From the NCBI GenBank assembly GCA_900540095.1, contig UQEO01000040.1, positions 1 through 16,336 on the forward strand: 16,336 nucleotides of DNA, read 5' to 3'. Of the stretch, positions 1 through 6,785 are shown piece after piece (within the stretch, counting starts at the first letter, position 1; every line of letters starts with the position of its first letter). Position numbers and translations under genes: made by a program. The DNA is from an uncultured Collinsella sp. (GTDB taxonomy: Bacteria > Actinomycetota > Coriobacteriia > Coriobacteriales > Coriobacteriaceae). The notes below the pieces were generated by a model. The model had not been told where the DNA came from. It made no database searches and worked only from the letters and a program-made list of their open reading frames with translations.

Positions 1-1994
1 TGGCGAATCTGGCGGTCCTCACAGCCGATCTGTGCCAGCACACGATAGCTGCGGCTGCCGTCGGCCACGTTGGAGAGTTGCTGGATCGACAGAATCGCCG
101 CGCATGCAACGACCAATACAAAGCCGATGTAGATGGCTAGGTAGCTAATAAGACCGTTCATTTGCGCTGCTTGCGTGTACATCTCGGAGCGTGTGATGAA
201 GATTCCCCACGACCCCGGCTCCTTGCCGTCAACGAGCAGATTGTCGAGCACAGTGTATTTAATGCTCTCGTCTGCCTCGGTTGTATCCATCCCCTGTTTG
301 TAGTTAACGAGCAGGCTACTGGAATACGGCTGCAGATTAAGTTGGGACAACAGCTCGTCGGCAACGACGACGGTACCCGGATTACTGCCCATCGACGAGT
401 TGGCGATGGCCGCCGTATCTTCGTCCGACTTATCGGTTGCGGGCTTGAGCTCATGCCCGCCCAAGGTAAAGGCATGGCCGCCAGCCATATACTTGGTGTA
501 CAGGTCGACCAGCTCGCCGCCCATATCACACGTGAGCAGATACTGGTCGTGACCGATGTGCACCGGCTCCTCGCCCATCATCTGACGCAGTTTGTTGTAC
601 TGGCTCGCCGGCGTCACAAACAGACCCATCGTATCGGCATTGCTACCCCCGAACGCCTTGGGAAGCTTTTCGCCCATGGTCTTGCACATCTCACTTGGAG
701 TCACCGAAGGATCCGAGCCGCCAAGCGGGTAACTCAGATACGAATCGATCTGCACATGCTCACCGGCAACATCGGCGATATTGACCTTCTTGCCGGTCTC
801 GTCGCTGTTGTCCGCCGACTTGCCCTTAATACCGTCTGCAACGTTATCGTGATCGATACGATCGCCGTGCCATGCGGAGTACAAATCGACCGTACTATCG
901 GCCAGCACCATTCGATCGGCCTCAGACGGATTGAAAGACTCTTTGTAGAAGTCGAGCGTATCGGGCGTGTAATAGACATACGTCTGCGACATGTCGGCCG
1001 GATTATAGCGCTCCAGATTCTCGTTCATCACGTTGGCAATCGACATACCGCACGTCACCGAGGTGATGGCCAAAAACAGGAGCATCGCGATGACGCCCAT
1101 CGAAAAGCACACCGTGTTGACCTTGGCCGCAAGCTGGCGCACGGTAAACATGTTGAGGCCGCGCCAATACACGCCGCGCAGGCTCTGCACCAGCTTGATG
1201 AGCATGCCCGAGAGTCCCCAGAACAGGGCAAAGGTGCCCACGGTAACCATAGCGGTCGTAATACCAAACTGGTTCATGGCCTCTTGCAGCTTGCTGTCCG
1301 TCGCGGTTAGCGGGAACCCATCACGTAGCAGACGGTAATAGGCCATGCCCACAAGCACCACGCCCACGACAAAGATGGCAATCGCAATCCAGGGGTTGCG
1401 CGTCTTGATGCTCTCGTTGCGACGCTCGGCACCCATAAGCTCGATGAGTTTGGTACGACGCACGGCGCGAAGGTTCAGCAGTAGCGTGAGCACAAACATT
1501 ACGAGCATGCAGGCAAGAGTCAGATTGAACGCATGCACCGAGAAAAAGAAGTGGAAATTGGCAATCTGTGTCTTAAAAAGCGAGGCCGTAAAGAACGTCA
1601 TGAGCTGGGAGAGTCCCACACCCAGCACAATGCCGGCGACAAAGGCCACGACCGAGACAATCACCGTCTCGAGCGCCATGATCGTGGCGACGCGTCCGCG
1701 CCCCATGCCGAGCACCTGGTACAGGCCAAACTCCTTCTTGCGGCGTTTCATGATGAAGTTATTGGCATACACCATCAAAAAGGCCATGACACCGGCCAAA
1801 AAGTACGTCAGGTCGCCGAGCATGCTGCCCATAACCTGCGCCAAGCCCTTTTCATCGATGCCGGCGATGTCGACTTGCATCGAGATGGTGTTAAAGGCAT
1901 AGAAGACCGTGACGCCCAGGGTGAGCGTCAAAAGGTAGACGAGGTAGTCGCGGCCGGCGCGGCGGACGTTGCCCCAAGCGAGTTTACAGAGCAT
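1..1994 (-). CDS. FtsX/BceB-type ABC transporter permease (3' end cut by window edge)
   Basis: Membrane subunit of an ABC transporter of the MacB/BceB class, which moves or senses peptide antibiotics or envelope compounds. My reading of the minus strand from the ATG at 1994 gives 664 residues with no stop before the left edge. A membrane segment lies near residues 17-37 and a second near 58-78. A basic stretch with the FtsX-type motif KKEFGLYQVLGMGRGRV follows near 80-98. Several more membrane segments run to about 320. A large soluble, presumably extracellular domain of about 290 residues (about 320-610) comes next, then another membrane helix and a second FtsX-like motif (VLAQIGCEDRQIR). 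The single large domain late in the chain is typical of BceB. The start overlaps the end of the ATPase gene by 11 bp, so translation is probably coupled. The substrate is unknown. No BceRS-type two-component genes are visible; they could lie left of the window. Confidence 0.9.
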   Translation of the reverse strand, partial: MLCKLAWGNVRRAGRDYLVYLLTLTLGVTVFYAFNTISMQVDIAGIDEKGLAQVMGSMLGDLTYFLAGVMAFLMVYANNFIMKRRKKEFGLYQVLGMGRGRVATIMALETVIVSVVAFVAGIVLGVGLSQLMTFFTASLFKTQIANFHFFFSVHAFNLTLACMLVMFVLTLLLNLRAVRRTKLIELMGAERRNESIKTRNPWIAIAIFVVGVVLVGMAYYRLLRDGFPLTATDSKLQEAMNQFGITTAMVTVGTFALFWGLSGMLIKLVQSLRGVYWRGLNMFTVRQLAAKVNTVCFSMGVIAMLLFLAITSVTCGMSIANVMNENLERYNPADMSQTYVYYTPDTLDFYKESFNPSEADRMVLADSTVDLYSAWHGDRIDHDNVADGIKGKSADNSDETGKKVNIADVAGEHVQIDSYLSYPLGGSDPSVTPSEMCKTMGEKLPKAFGGSNADTMGLFVTPASQYNKLRQMMGEEPVHIGHDQYLLTCDMGGELVDLYTKYMAGGHAFTLGGHELKPATDKSDEDTAAIANSSMGSNPGTVVVADELLSQLNLQPYSSSLLVNYKQGMDTTEADESIKYTVLDNLLVDGKEPGSWGIFITRSEMYTQAAQMNGLISYLAIYIGFVLVVACAAILSIQQLSNVADGSRSYRVLAQIGCEDRQIR

Positions 1995-2769
1995 CGGAGC
2001 CCTCACCGCCCATCATGGCAACGACCTCCATAATGCGGTCGAAGAACTCTCGGCGGTCGGTGTCGCCGCGGCGCAGCTCGGTGAAGATCTTGCCGTCGCG
2101 GATAAACAGCACACGGCTCGTGTAGCTGGCGGCAAAGCTGTCGTGCGTGACCATGAGCACGGTGGCGCGCAGGCGGCGGTTGAGGGCCTCTAGGCTCTCG
2201 AGCAACAGGCGGGCGCTTTTGGAGTCGAGGGCGCCGGTAGGCTCGTCGGCCATGATCATGGTGGGGTCGGTGACGAGCGCGCGAGCCGCGGCAACGCGCT
2301 GCTGCTGGCCGCCGGACATCTGGTAGGGATACTTGTCGAGCACCTGACTGATGGACAGGCGCGCTGCCACATCCTGCACGCGGGTCGAGATCTCTGCCGA
2401 GTTTGTGCGGGCAATGGTGAGCGGCAGGGCGATGTTCTCGCGTGCCGTGAGCGTATCGAGCAGGTTGGAGTCCTGGAAGATAAAGCCGAGCTCCTCGCGG
2501 CGAAACTGCGAGAGCTTGGCCTGCTTCATGCGCGTCACATCCTGCCCGTTGATGCGGATCGTGCCGCTCGTGGCGCTATCGATGGTCGACACGCAGTTGA
2601 GCAACGTCGACTTGCCCGAGCCCGAAGCGCCCATGATGCCAACAAATTCACCGCGGTTGACGGTAAAGCTGACGTCGTTGAGCGCACGGGTCACGTTGCC
2701 CAGCGCTCCATATACCTTTTCGAGATGCGCGACCTCCAGTACCGGGGTCGCCATGTGCGTGGTTTGCAT
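1984..2769 (-). CDS. BceA/MacB-type ABC transporter ATP-binding protein
   Basis: ATP-hydrolysing subunit, 261 residues, that powers the FtsX-type permease encoded immediately downstream. Visible motifs in order are Walker A (GASGSGKST, about 47-55), a Q-loop (FIFQDSNLL), the ABC signature (MSGGQQQR), Walker B with catalytic Glu (MIMADEPTGALD) and the H-loop (VMVTHD). The short length and the TGALDSKSA stretch after Walker B match the LolD/MacB/BceA group. The ATG at 2769 is chosen because AAAGGA lies a few bases upstream; a second ATG five codons later is possible. It overlaps the permease gene by 11 bp, so the two form an operon. With a BceB-like partner, antimicrobial-peptide detoxification or sensing is the most likely role, but LolCDE- or MacB-like export cannot be excluded. 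Confidence 0.93.
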   Translation of the reverse strand: MQTTHMATPVLEVAHLEKVYGALGNVTRALNDVSFTVNRGEFVGIMGASGSGKSTLLNCVSTIDSATSGTIRINGQDVTRMKQAKLSQFRREELGFIFQDSNLLDTLTARENIALPLTIARTNSAEISTRVQDVAARLSISQVLDKYPYQMSGGQQQRVAAARALVTDPTMIMADEPTGALDSKSARLLLESLEALNRRLRATVLMVTHDSFAASYTSRVLFIRDGKIFTELRRGDTDRREFFDRIMEVVAMMGGEGSDAL

Positions 2770-2873
2770 ACCGAGTCCTTTCTTGCGATTAGTCTACGGC
2801 ATCTATAGTCGCAAGAAGACCAGTCGGCTACCATCGATATGGCTTACGCTTGCCTTACCGTTGTGTAAGGTAG
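2770..2873. promoter_or_regulatory. Divergent promoter region of the ABC operon and nudix-vsr, with two short inverted repeats
   Basis: Two perfect short dyads are visible. TCTTGCGA (2781-2788) and TCGCAAGA (2809-2816) enclose 20 bp, and on the minus strand a TATAGA-like -10 falls inside them. CCTTAC (2853-2858) and GTAAGG (2865-2870) are separated by 6 bp. Either could be an operator for a regulator of the ABC operon. No good -35 element was found, so the exact promoters are unassigned. Confidence 0.35.
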
Positions 2874-2986
2874 GGGTAGTCTTTTTGGGACGGGGCTTTT
2901 TTAGCTACCCCATCCGAAGCCTTCGAAGCATGAGGCCGCATTTGACATAGGGCAGCTAAAAAAGCCCCGTCCCAAAAAGACTACCC
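2874..2986. repeat. Palindromic element 1: perfect 33-bp inverted repeat, 47-bp loop
   Basis: Bases 2874-2906 and 2954-2986 are exact reverse complements over 33 bp. The pairing continues imperfectly inward (AGCT-A/G-CCC). The arms contain GGGACGGGGC followed by a T-run. The loop (2907-2953) holds a CTTCGAAG palindrome and the 12-mer GGCCGCATTTGA, which recurs in the structured element near 14000. It lies between two divergent genes, where a terminator is not expected, and its right end is about 30 bp from the start of the nudix-vsr gene. It may be a mobile palindromic unit, a 5' leader hairpin, or an invertible segment. The structure is certain; the role is not. Confidence 0.85.
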
Positions 2987-3018
2987 TGCCACTTGTTGAT
3001 GTTGAGGGAGGACTCCTG

Positions 3019-4008
3019 TTGAAGACTGTTCATGTTGCCGCTGGGATCATTCGCAAGGAAGGATCTGACGAGCTGCTTGCCGTGCAGCGCGGCTATGGCG
3101 ACATGCAGGGACTTTGGGAGTTCCCCGGCGGCAAGCTCATGCGCGGCGAGACACCCGAGGACGCCGTACGCCGCGAGCTTATGGAAGAGCTGCAGGTAAA
3201 AGTCACCAACCTGCGCGATTTTTACACCGTTGAGTACGACTACCCCAATTTTCATCTCTCCATGGAGTGCTACTACTGCTCGCTGGCCGATGAATCCGAT
3301 AAGCCCCAGAAGCACGACCGCCAGCTCGATATCCGCTGGATTCCGCGTACCTCGCTTGCCATGGTGGAATGGATGCCCGCCGACAAGGGGCTCATTGATG
3401 CTCTGATTGAGTTAAAGGAAGATCGGCTTGAGGCCAACGGCGCTGCCAACGACGCCGAGGCCACCGCGACCGACGAGCCCGCCACCAAGCCCAAGCGCAC
3501 ACCTAAGCGCCGTAGCAAAAAGCGCCCCAAACCAGGTCTGCTCGACGGCATCGATACCTCGGACCTCTCCGCTGACGAGCGCGAACTGGTCCGCCGTCGC
3601 GCCGCCATCAAAAAGTCCATGAAGGGCAATAAGCGTGCGAACACCAAGCCCGAGCTGCTCGTTCGCCAGCGCCTGCGCGCCGCGGGCCTCACGGGCTATC
3701 GTTTGGAATGGAAGGTTCCCGGCAAACCCGATATCGCCTTCCCCGGGCGCAAAATCGCCATCTTCGTCAACGGTTGCTTTTGGCACCGCTGCCCCAAGTG
3801 CAACCCCAGTCAGCCCAAACGCAATGTTGAGTTTTGGGAAGCAAAATTCCGTCGCAACGTCGAGCGCGATCGCGCCGCGGTGGCAGCGCTCACTCAAATG
3901 GGCTGGACACCCATAACCATCTGGGAATGCGAACTCAAAAAAGACCGCATCGACGCCACCATGGAAAAGGTCATCGAGCAGGTGCGGGCCGCAGAGCCGC
4001 AGCGCTAG
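3019..4008 (+). CDS. Nudix (MutT-like) hydrolase fused to Vsr-type DNA mismatch endonuclease
   Basis: A 329-residue two-domain protein. Residues 1 to about 132 are a Nudix domain like MutT/CTP pyrophosphohydrolases. The Nudix box starts at G38 and keeps E44, R52, E53, E56 and E57, but the usual glycine before the last hydrophobic residue is Q59. Residues about 133-175 are a charged Lys/Arg/Pro-rich linker. Residues about 185-325 match the very-short-patch repair endonuclease family: NTKPELLVRQRL, then PGKPD with the likely catalytic D238, then NGCFWHRCPKC (C253, H256, C258, C261 as probable zinc ligands), NVEFWEAK and WECEL. E. coli Vsr is a stand-alone protein of about 156 residues that nicks at T:G mismatches. 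The TTG start at 3019 is chosen because GGGAGGA lies just upstream. The fusion would join nucleotide-pool cleaning and mismatch repair in one chain. No cytosine methyltransferase is nearby. Domain identity is strong; substrates are inferred. Confidence 0.9.
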   Translation: MKTVHVAAGIIRKEGSDELLAVQRGYGDMQGLWEFPGGKLMRGETPEDAVRRELMEELQVKVTNLRDFYTVEYDYPNFHLSMECYYCSLADESDKPQKHDRQLDIRWIPRTSLAMVEWMPADKGLIDALIELKEDRLEANGAANDAEATATDEPATKPKRTPKRRSKKRPKPGLLDGIDTSDLSADERELVRRRAAIKKSMKGNKRANTKPELLVRQRLRAAGLTGYRLEWKVPGKPDIAFPGRKIAIFVNGCFWHRCPKCNPSQPKRNVEFWEAKFRRNVERDRAAVAALTQMGWTPITIWECELKKDRIDATMEKVIEQVRAAEPQR

Positions 4009-4182
4009 AAACGATCCGGTCACACGTCCAACACAGGCGAGCCACATCCGCGCCACAAACCTTAGAAAACCCTTAAGCTCAAAACCTTTCAAGAGTGTTA
4101 CTCGATGGCTTTGACCTGCGATTTCATTGTTACATCAAACCTGATTAAGCCTTTCTTTAGCGCTTCTTTGCAGCAGCCGCGG

Positions 4183-4262
4183 CATAATACTGCCAACGCA
4201 CGGGACCTAGCAGCACACCCCGTGCGCAACCTTTTGGTGGATATCGAGGAGGCCGCATAAGC
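4183..4262 (+). promoter_or_regulatory. Candidate promoter and leader hairpin before the small ORF
   Basis: A -10-like CATAAT lies at 4183-4188; its -35 is weak. The predicted RNA start is almost at the perfect dyad CGCACGGG (4197-4204) / CCCGTGCG (4219-4226), so the transcript would begin with an 8-bp hairpin. GAGGAGG follows about 10 bases before the ATG at 4263. The rest of the 4009-4262 gap shows only AT-rich AAACCTT-like repeats near 4060-4090 and no gene. Confidence 0.45.
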
Positions 4263-4472
4263 ATGCATTCTTCCAACGACGCAGCACAGCAGCCATCCCT
4301 AAATCATGCAAACCTTTTCTCCTTCCCCCCGACACAGAGAAACGGCCTCCTCGACTCCCCCACCACAAAAACCAAACGCTCAACCGACCAGGAACTCAAC
4401 CTGCGAGCATCCTTCGAAAAGCTCCAAGCATCCCTAGACAAAACCTTCCCCAACCAAGCCCGGGCATACTAG
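4263..4472 (+). CDS. Small hypothetical protein, 69 residues
   Basis: I do not recognise this protein. A GAGGAGG ribosome site and a candidate promoter with a leader hairpin precede the ATG, which is the main reason to call it a gene. The sequence is polar and low-complexity at first (many Ser, Gln, Asn, Pro, Thr). It ends in a probable amphipathic helix (ELNLRASFEKLQASLDKTF). There is no signal peptide or membrane segment. Third-position GC is lower than in neighbouring genes. The spacing between ribosome site and start is long, so this may be a short regulatory ORF, or what remains downstream of a promoter whose original gene was lost. Confidence 0.45.
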   Translation: MHSSNDAAQQPSLNHANLFSFPPTQRNGLLDSPTTKTKRSTDQELNLRASFEKLQASLDKTFPNQARAY

Positions 4473-4544
4473 CCCCTCATCAACAAAGCGCCCCTCGCGC
4501 CCCACCCCTTCAGCCCCAACGCCACAAGGGCGATTGAGCAGGAC

Positions 4545-4687
4545 GGTTTGGGCGGGTCCCGTACTTAGTTTCCAAAATCATTCCGCAGCGCGAAGGCCCC
4601 CGTTGTCAACGCTTCGAAGAAGCGAGACAACGGGGGCCTTCATGCGCGAGGACGTTTTGGAAACTAAGTACGGGACCCGCCCAAACC
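4545..4687. repeat. Palindromic element 2: nested 143-bp inverted repeat
   Basis: Outer arms 4545-4577 and 4655-4687 are exact reverse complements over 33 bp. Inside them, 4592-4607 and 4626-4641 form a perfect 16-bp stem (GAAGGCCCCCGTTGTC), with GCGC/GCGC pairing just outside. The tip is GCTTC-gaa-GAAGC (4611-4623). It lies between the end of the small ORF and the end of the aldolase gene, which are convergent. The inner stem resembles a bidirectional terminator but lacks T-runs. The outer arms are not explained by a terminator. This is the main content of the 4473-4715 gap. Confidence 0.85.
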
Positions 4688-4715
4688 ATCCGGTGGGATC
4701 AGAGTACCCTTGCTG

Positions 4716-5573
4716 TTACTCTGCTTTGCCCACAGAGTTGAGGTTGGTCATGCGGATCTTAACCAGCTCGGTGATCTCACGCATGCCCTCCTTGGCCGGC
4801 TTCTTGGGATCGAAGCAGGCAGGGTTCTCGGCCATGTAGGCCATGAAGCCCTTGGTGTAGGCCTGACGCAGCTCGGTGGCGTAGTTAACCTTGCAGATGC
4901 CGTTCTTCACAGCCTCGGCAACCTGCTCATCGGGCACACCGGAGGTGCCGTGCAGGACCAGCGGCACGTCGACGGCATCGCGGATGGCCTTGACCACGGA
5001 CTGCTCGATGTGCGGATCGCTCGTGTACACGCCGTGGCTGGTACCAACGCCGATAGCCAGCGAGGTGCAGCCAGTGCGCTCGACGAACTCCTTGGCCTCA
5101 GCAGGATCGGTGTAGGGGCTCTCGCCCTCAACCGCGGGACCGTCGTCCTCCTTGCCGCCAACCTTACCGAGCTCAGCCTCGACGGGCACGCCCATAGCGC
5201 GGCCAGCGTCGGCGACGGACTTGGTCAGGGCGATGTTGTCCTCGAAGGACTCGTGCGAGCCGTCGATCATGACAGAGGTGTAGCCCGTGCGGAAAGCCTG
5301 CATGCAGCGGTCATAGCCGTCGCCGTGATCAAGGTGCAGAGCGACGGGCACGGAAGCGCGCTCGGCGGCAGCCTTGACCATGCCGTAGAAGTAGTCCAGA
5401 CCAGCGGTCTTGATGGTGCCCGGGGTGGTCTGCATGATGACGGGGGACTTGGTCTCCTCGGCAGCGGCCAGAACGGCCATAACAAACTCGAGGTTCTCGA
5501 CGTTGAAAGCGCCAACAGCGTAGTGGCCGGCCTGAGCGTCCTTGAGCATCTTTTCGGTGGTAACAAGTGCCAT
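4716..5573 (-). CDS. Class II ketose-bisphosphate aldolase (GatY/KbaY/FbaA family)
   Basis: Zinc-dependent cleavage of tagatose- or fructose-1,6-bisphosphate to dihydroxyacetone phosphate and glyceraldehyde 3-phosphate. The 285-residue length equals that of GatY/KbaY. D82 and H83 (LHLDHGDGYD), H180 (GVGTSHGVY) and H208 (VLHGTSG) sit at the positions of the catalytic Asp and zinc histidines of that family. VEAELGKVGGKEDD matches the conserved glycine-rich segment. The ATG at 5573 is chosen over an upstream in-frame ATG at 5714 because the family's N-terminus begins here and GAGAGGAG lies upstream; the extra 47 residues resemble no aldolase. It is divergent from a DeoR-family regulator gene, a common arrangement for sugar-phosphate operons. 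A lacC-like kinase about 9 kb away suggests tagatose bisphosphate, but a glycolytic fructose-bisphosphate role is equally allowed by sequence. Confidence 0.9.
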   Translation of the reverse strand: MALVTTEKMLKDAQAGHYAVGAFNVENLEFVMAVLAAAEETKSPVIMQTTPGTIKTAGLDYFYGMVKAAAERASVPVALHLDHGDGYDRCMQAFRTGYTSVMIDGSHESFEDNIALTKSVADAGRAMGVPVEAELGKVGGKEDDGPAVEGESPYTDPAEAKEFVERTGCTSLAIGVGTSHGVYTSDPHIEQSVVKAIRDAVDVPLVLHGTSGVPDEQVAEAVKNGICKVNYATELRQAYTKGFMAYMAENPACFDPKKPAKEGMREITELVKIRMTNLNSVGKAE

Positions 5574-5907
5574 GAGCGTTTGCTCCTCTCCCTCGCCCGC
5601 ATCTGGACATCGGGCGTAGTTGTTCACAAGGCGTTTTACCTTGCGTTTTTCTGCGCTCATTGTATGAAATTCAGCGGCTTTACACGCGCGAGATATTGAG
5701 CCCATGCAGGTCAATACAGTCGTTTTTGAAAAGTAAACGGAAGGAATATGAGCCGAGTGGACATGTTCGATATTGAATTTCGGGCGTTCAGCGTCTTTCT
5801 TTTATAGAAAAGATAAGTAATGGAAAGGTGTTTTCTTACTCAAAAAGAAAATGAACGAAAATAGAGTCAACACAATTCCTGCAAATTTAGCCGAGAATGG
5901 AGCAAGC
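5574..5907. promoter_or_regulatory. Divergent aldolase/DeoR control region with operator-like repeats
   Basis: This 334-bp gap is markedly AT-rich from about 5690 to 5890. Dyads include TATTGA (5694-5699) / TCAATA (5711-5716), a near-palindrome TCTTTTATAGAAAAGA around 5800-5815, and TTTTCTT (5831-5837) / AAGAAAA (5845-5851). GATATTGA occurs twice (around 5692 and 5771), and GAAATTCA recurs inverted as TGAATTTC. Such A/T-rich repeats fit DeoR-family operators. A minus-strand TACAAT about 90 bases upstream of the aldolase start is a possible -10. Confidence 0.4.
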
Positions 5908-6711
5908 ATGGCCCAAGCCACCAACCGTGCCTTTGCCGACGAACGCCGTACCGCCATTTTGGAAATGCTCGATCATAATGCCTCGGTGCAGGTAGCAGAA
6001 ATCGCCCAGACCTTTGGCGTGTCCTCCGTCACCGCCCGCGCCGACCTGGACGCGCTCGCCGAAGCAGGCAAGCTGCGCCGCACGCACGGCGGTGCCGTCT
6101 CGCTCCACAAACGCCTGACCGTCTCCACGCAGGATCGCCGCATCAATGTCAACGTCGCCGCCAAGCAAGCCATCGCGCAAAGCGCCATCGAGCTCGTCAA
6201 TGACGGCGACACGCTGCTCGTCGACTCGGGCACCACGGCGCTCGAGTTCGTCCGGCTCCTCGATCAGCGCGACGGCATCACCGTTATCACGGCCGACATC
6301 ACCATCGCCGATTATATCGACGAGAGCATGCCCTCGGTCGATGTCGTCATGCTGGGCGGGGCGCTGCGCAAAGGCCATCGTTATTTGTACGGACCGCTCA
6401 CCATGCAGGCGCTCCAAATGGTCCATGCCGATCTGGCCGTCATGTGCCCCGGCGCCTTTGTCCCCAGCTGCGGCTTTACGACCGACTTTCCCCAGATGGC
6501 CGAGACCAAAACGGCTATGATCACCGCGGCCCATCAAAGCGTCGCCCTCATGGACGCCAGCAAGGTTAACGGACGCGGCATGTACCGCTTTGCCGAGCTT
6601 GCCGATGTCGACTCCATCGTGATGGACCGTGACCCCGACCATGCCGTCGCCACCTCGATCGCCGAGGCCACTGACAGCTCACGTCCAGCCCTCGTCATCG
6701 CCGGCGCTTAA
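5908..6711 (+). CDS. DeoR-family transcriptional regulator
   Basis: DNA-binding repressor of the DeoR/GlpR/LacR family, usually released by a phosphorylated sugar. The N-terminal winged helix-turn-helix is clear (RRTAILEMLDHNASVQVAEIAQ ... VSSVTARADLDALAEAGKLRRTHGGA, shown in parts). The C-terminal DeoRC effector domain shows DTLLVDSGTTALEFVRLL, the typical phosphosugar-binding start, and later DITIADYI and VMLGGALRKGH. The ATG at 5908 is preferred because GGAG lies five bases upstream. An in-frame ATG at 5851 would add 19 residues but has no ribosome site and overlaps an AT-rich operator-like dyad. The product is 267 residues, close to the family norm. Its divergent position suggests it controls the aldolase gene and itself. 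The inducer may be a tagatose or fructose phosphate, which is inference. Confidence 0.9.
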   Translation: MAQATNRAFADERRTAILEMLDHNASVQVAEIAQTFGVSSVTARADLDALAEAGKLRRTHGGAVSLHKRLTVSTQDRRINVNVAAKQAIAQSAIELVNDGDTLLVDSGTTALEFVRLLDQRDGITVITADITIADYIDESMPSVDVVMLGGALRKGHRYLYGPLTMQALQMVHADLAVMCPGAFVPSCGFTTDFPQMAETKTAMITAAHQSVALMDASKVNGRGMYRFAELADVDSIVMDRDPDHAVATSIAEATDSSRPALVIAGA

Positions 6712-6716
6712 ACAAA

Positions 6717-6753
6717 AACCACCACAAAGGTGCCTGTCCCCTTTGTGGTGGTT
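6717..6753 (-). terminator. Intrinsic terminator of the flavodiiron gene
   Basis: A perfect 14-bp stem (6717-6730 with 6740-6753) closes a 9-base loop and is followed on the minus strand by TTTTTGTTT. It lies 32 bases past the flavodiiron stop codon and shortly after the convergent DeoR gene, where it may also stop plus-strand transcripts weakly. The loop and inner stem read GGTGCCTGTCCCC. Confidence 0.85.
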
Positions 6754-6785
6754 GTGATGGCTGAGCGTCAAAAGTGAACGTGTCG

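Noticed and set aside
162..1310. Long plus-strand ORF of 382 residues, antisense to the permease
   Set aside because: The minus strand encodes a continuous FtsX-type permease over the same bases; the plus-strand product has no recognisable motif and arises from GC-rich codon bias.
2942..2947. Consensus -35 (TTGACA) in the loop of palindromic element 1
   Set aside because: No -10 occurs at 15-19 bp on either side; the expected position falls in the GC-rich arm.
3412..4092. Minus-strand ORF of 226 residues opposite the Vsr domain
   Set aside because: Overlaps fully with the motif-rich nudix-vsr gene and continues into non-coding sequence; no domain or ribosome site.
4710..5699. Plus-strand ORF of 329 residues opposite the aldolase
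   Set aside because: The minus strand encodes a class II aldolase with all catalytic residues; the antisense frame has no plausible domain.
5574..5714. Upstream in-frame extension of the aldolase to an ATG at 5714
   Set aside because: The added 47 residues resemble no aldolase N-terminus, and the catalytic residue numbering fits the ATG at 5573, which has a ribosome site.
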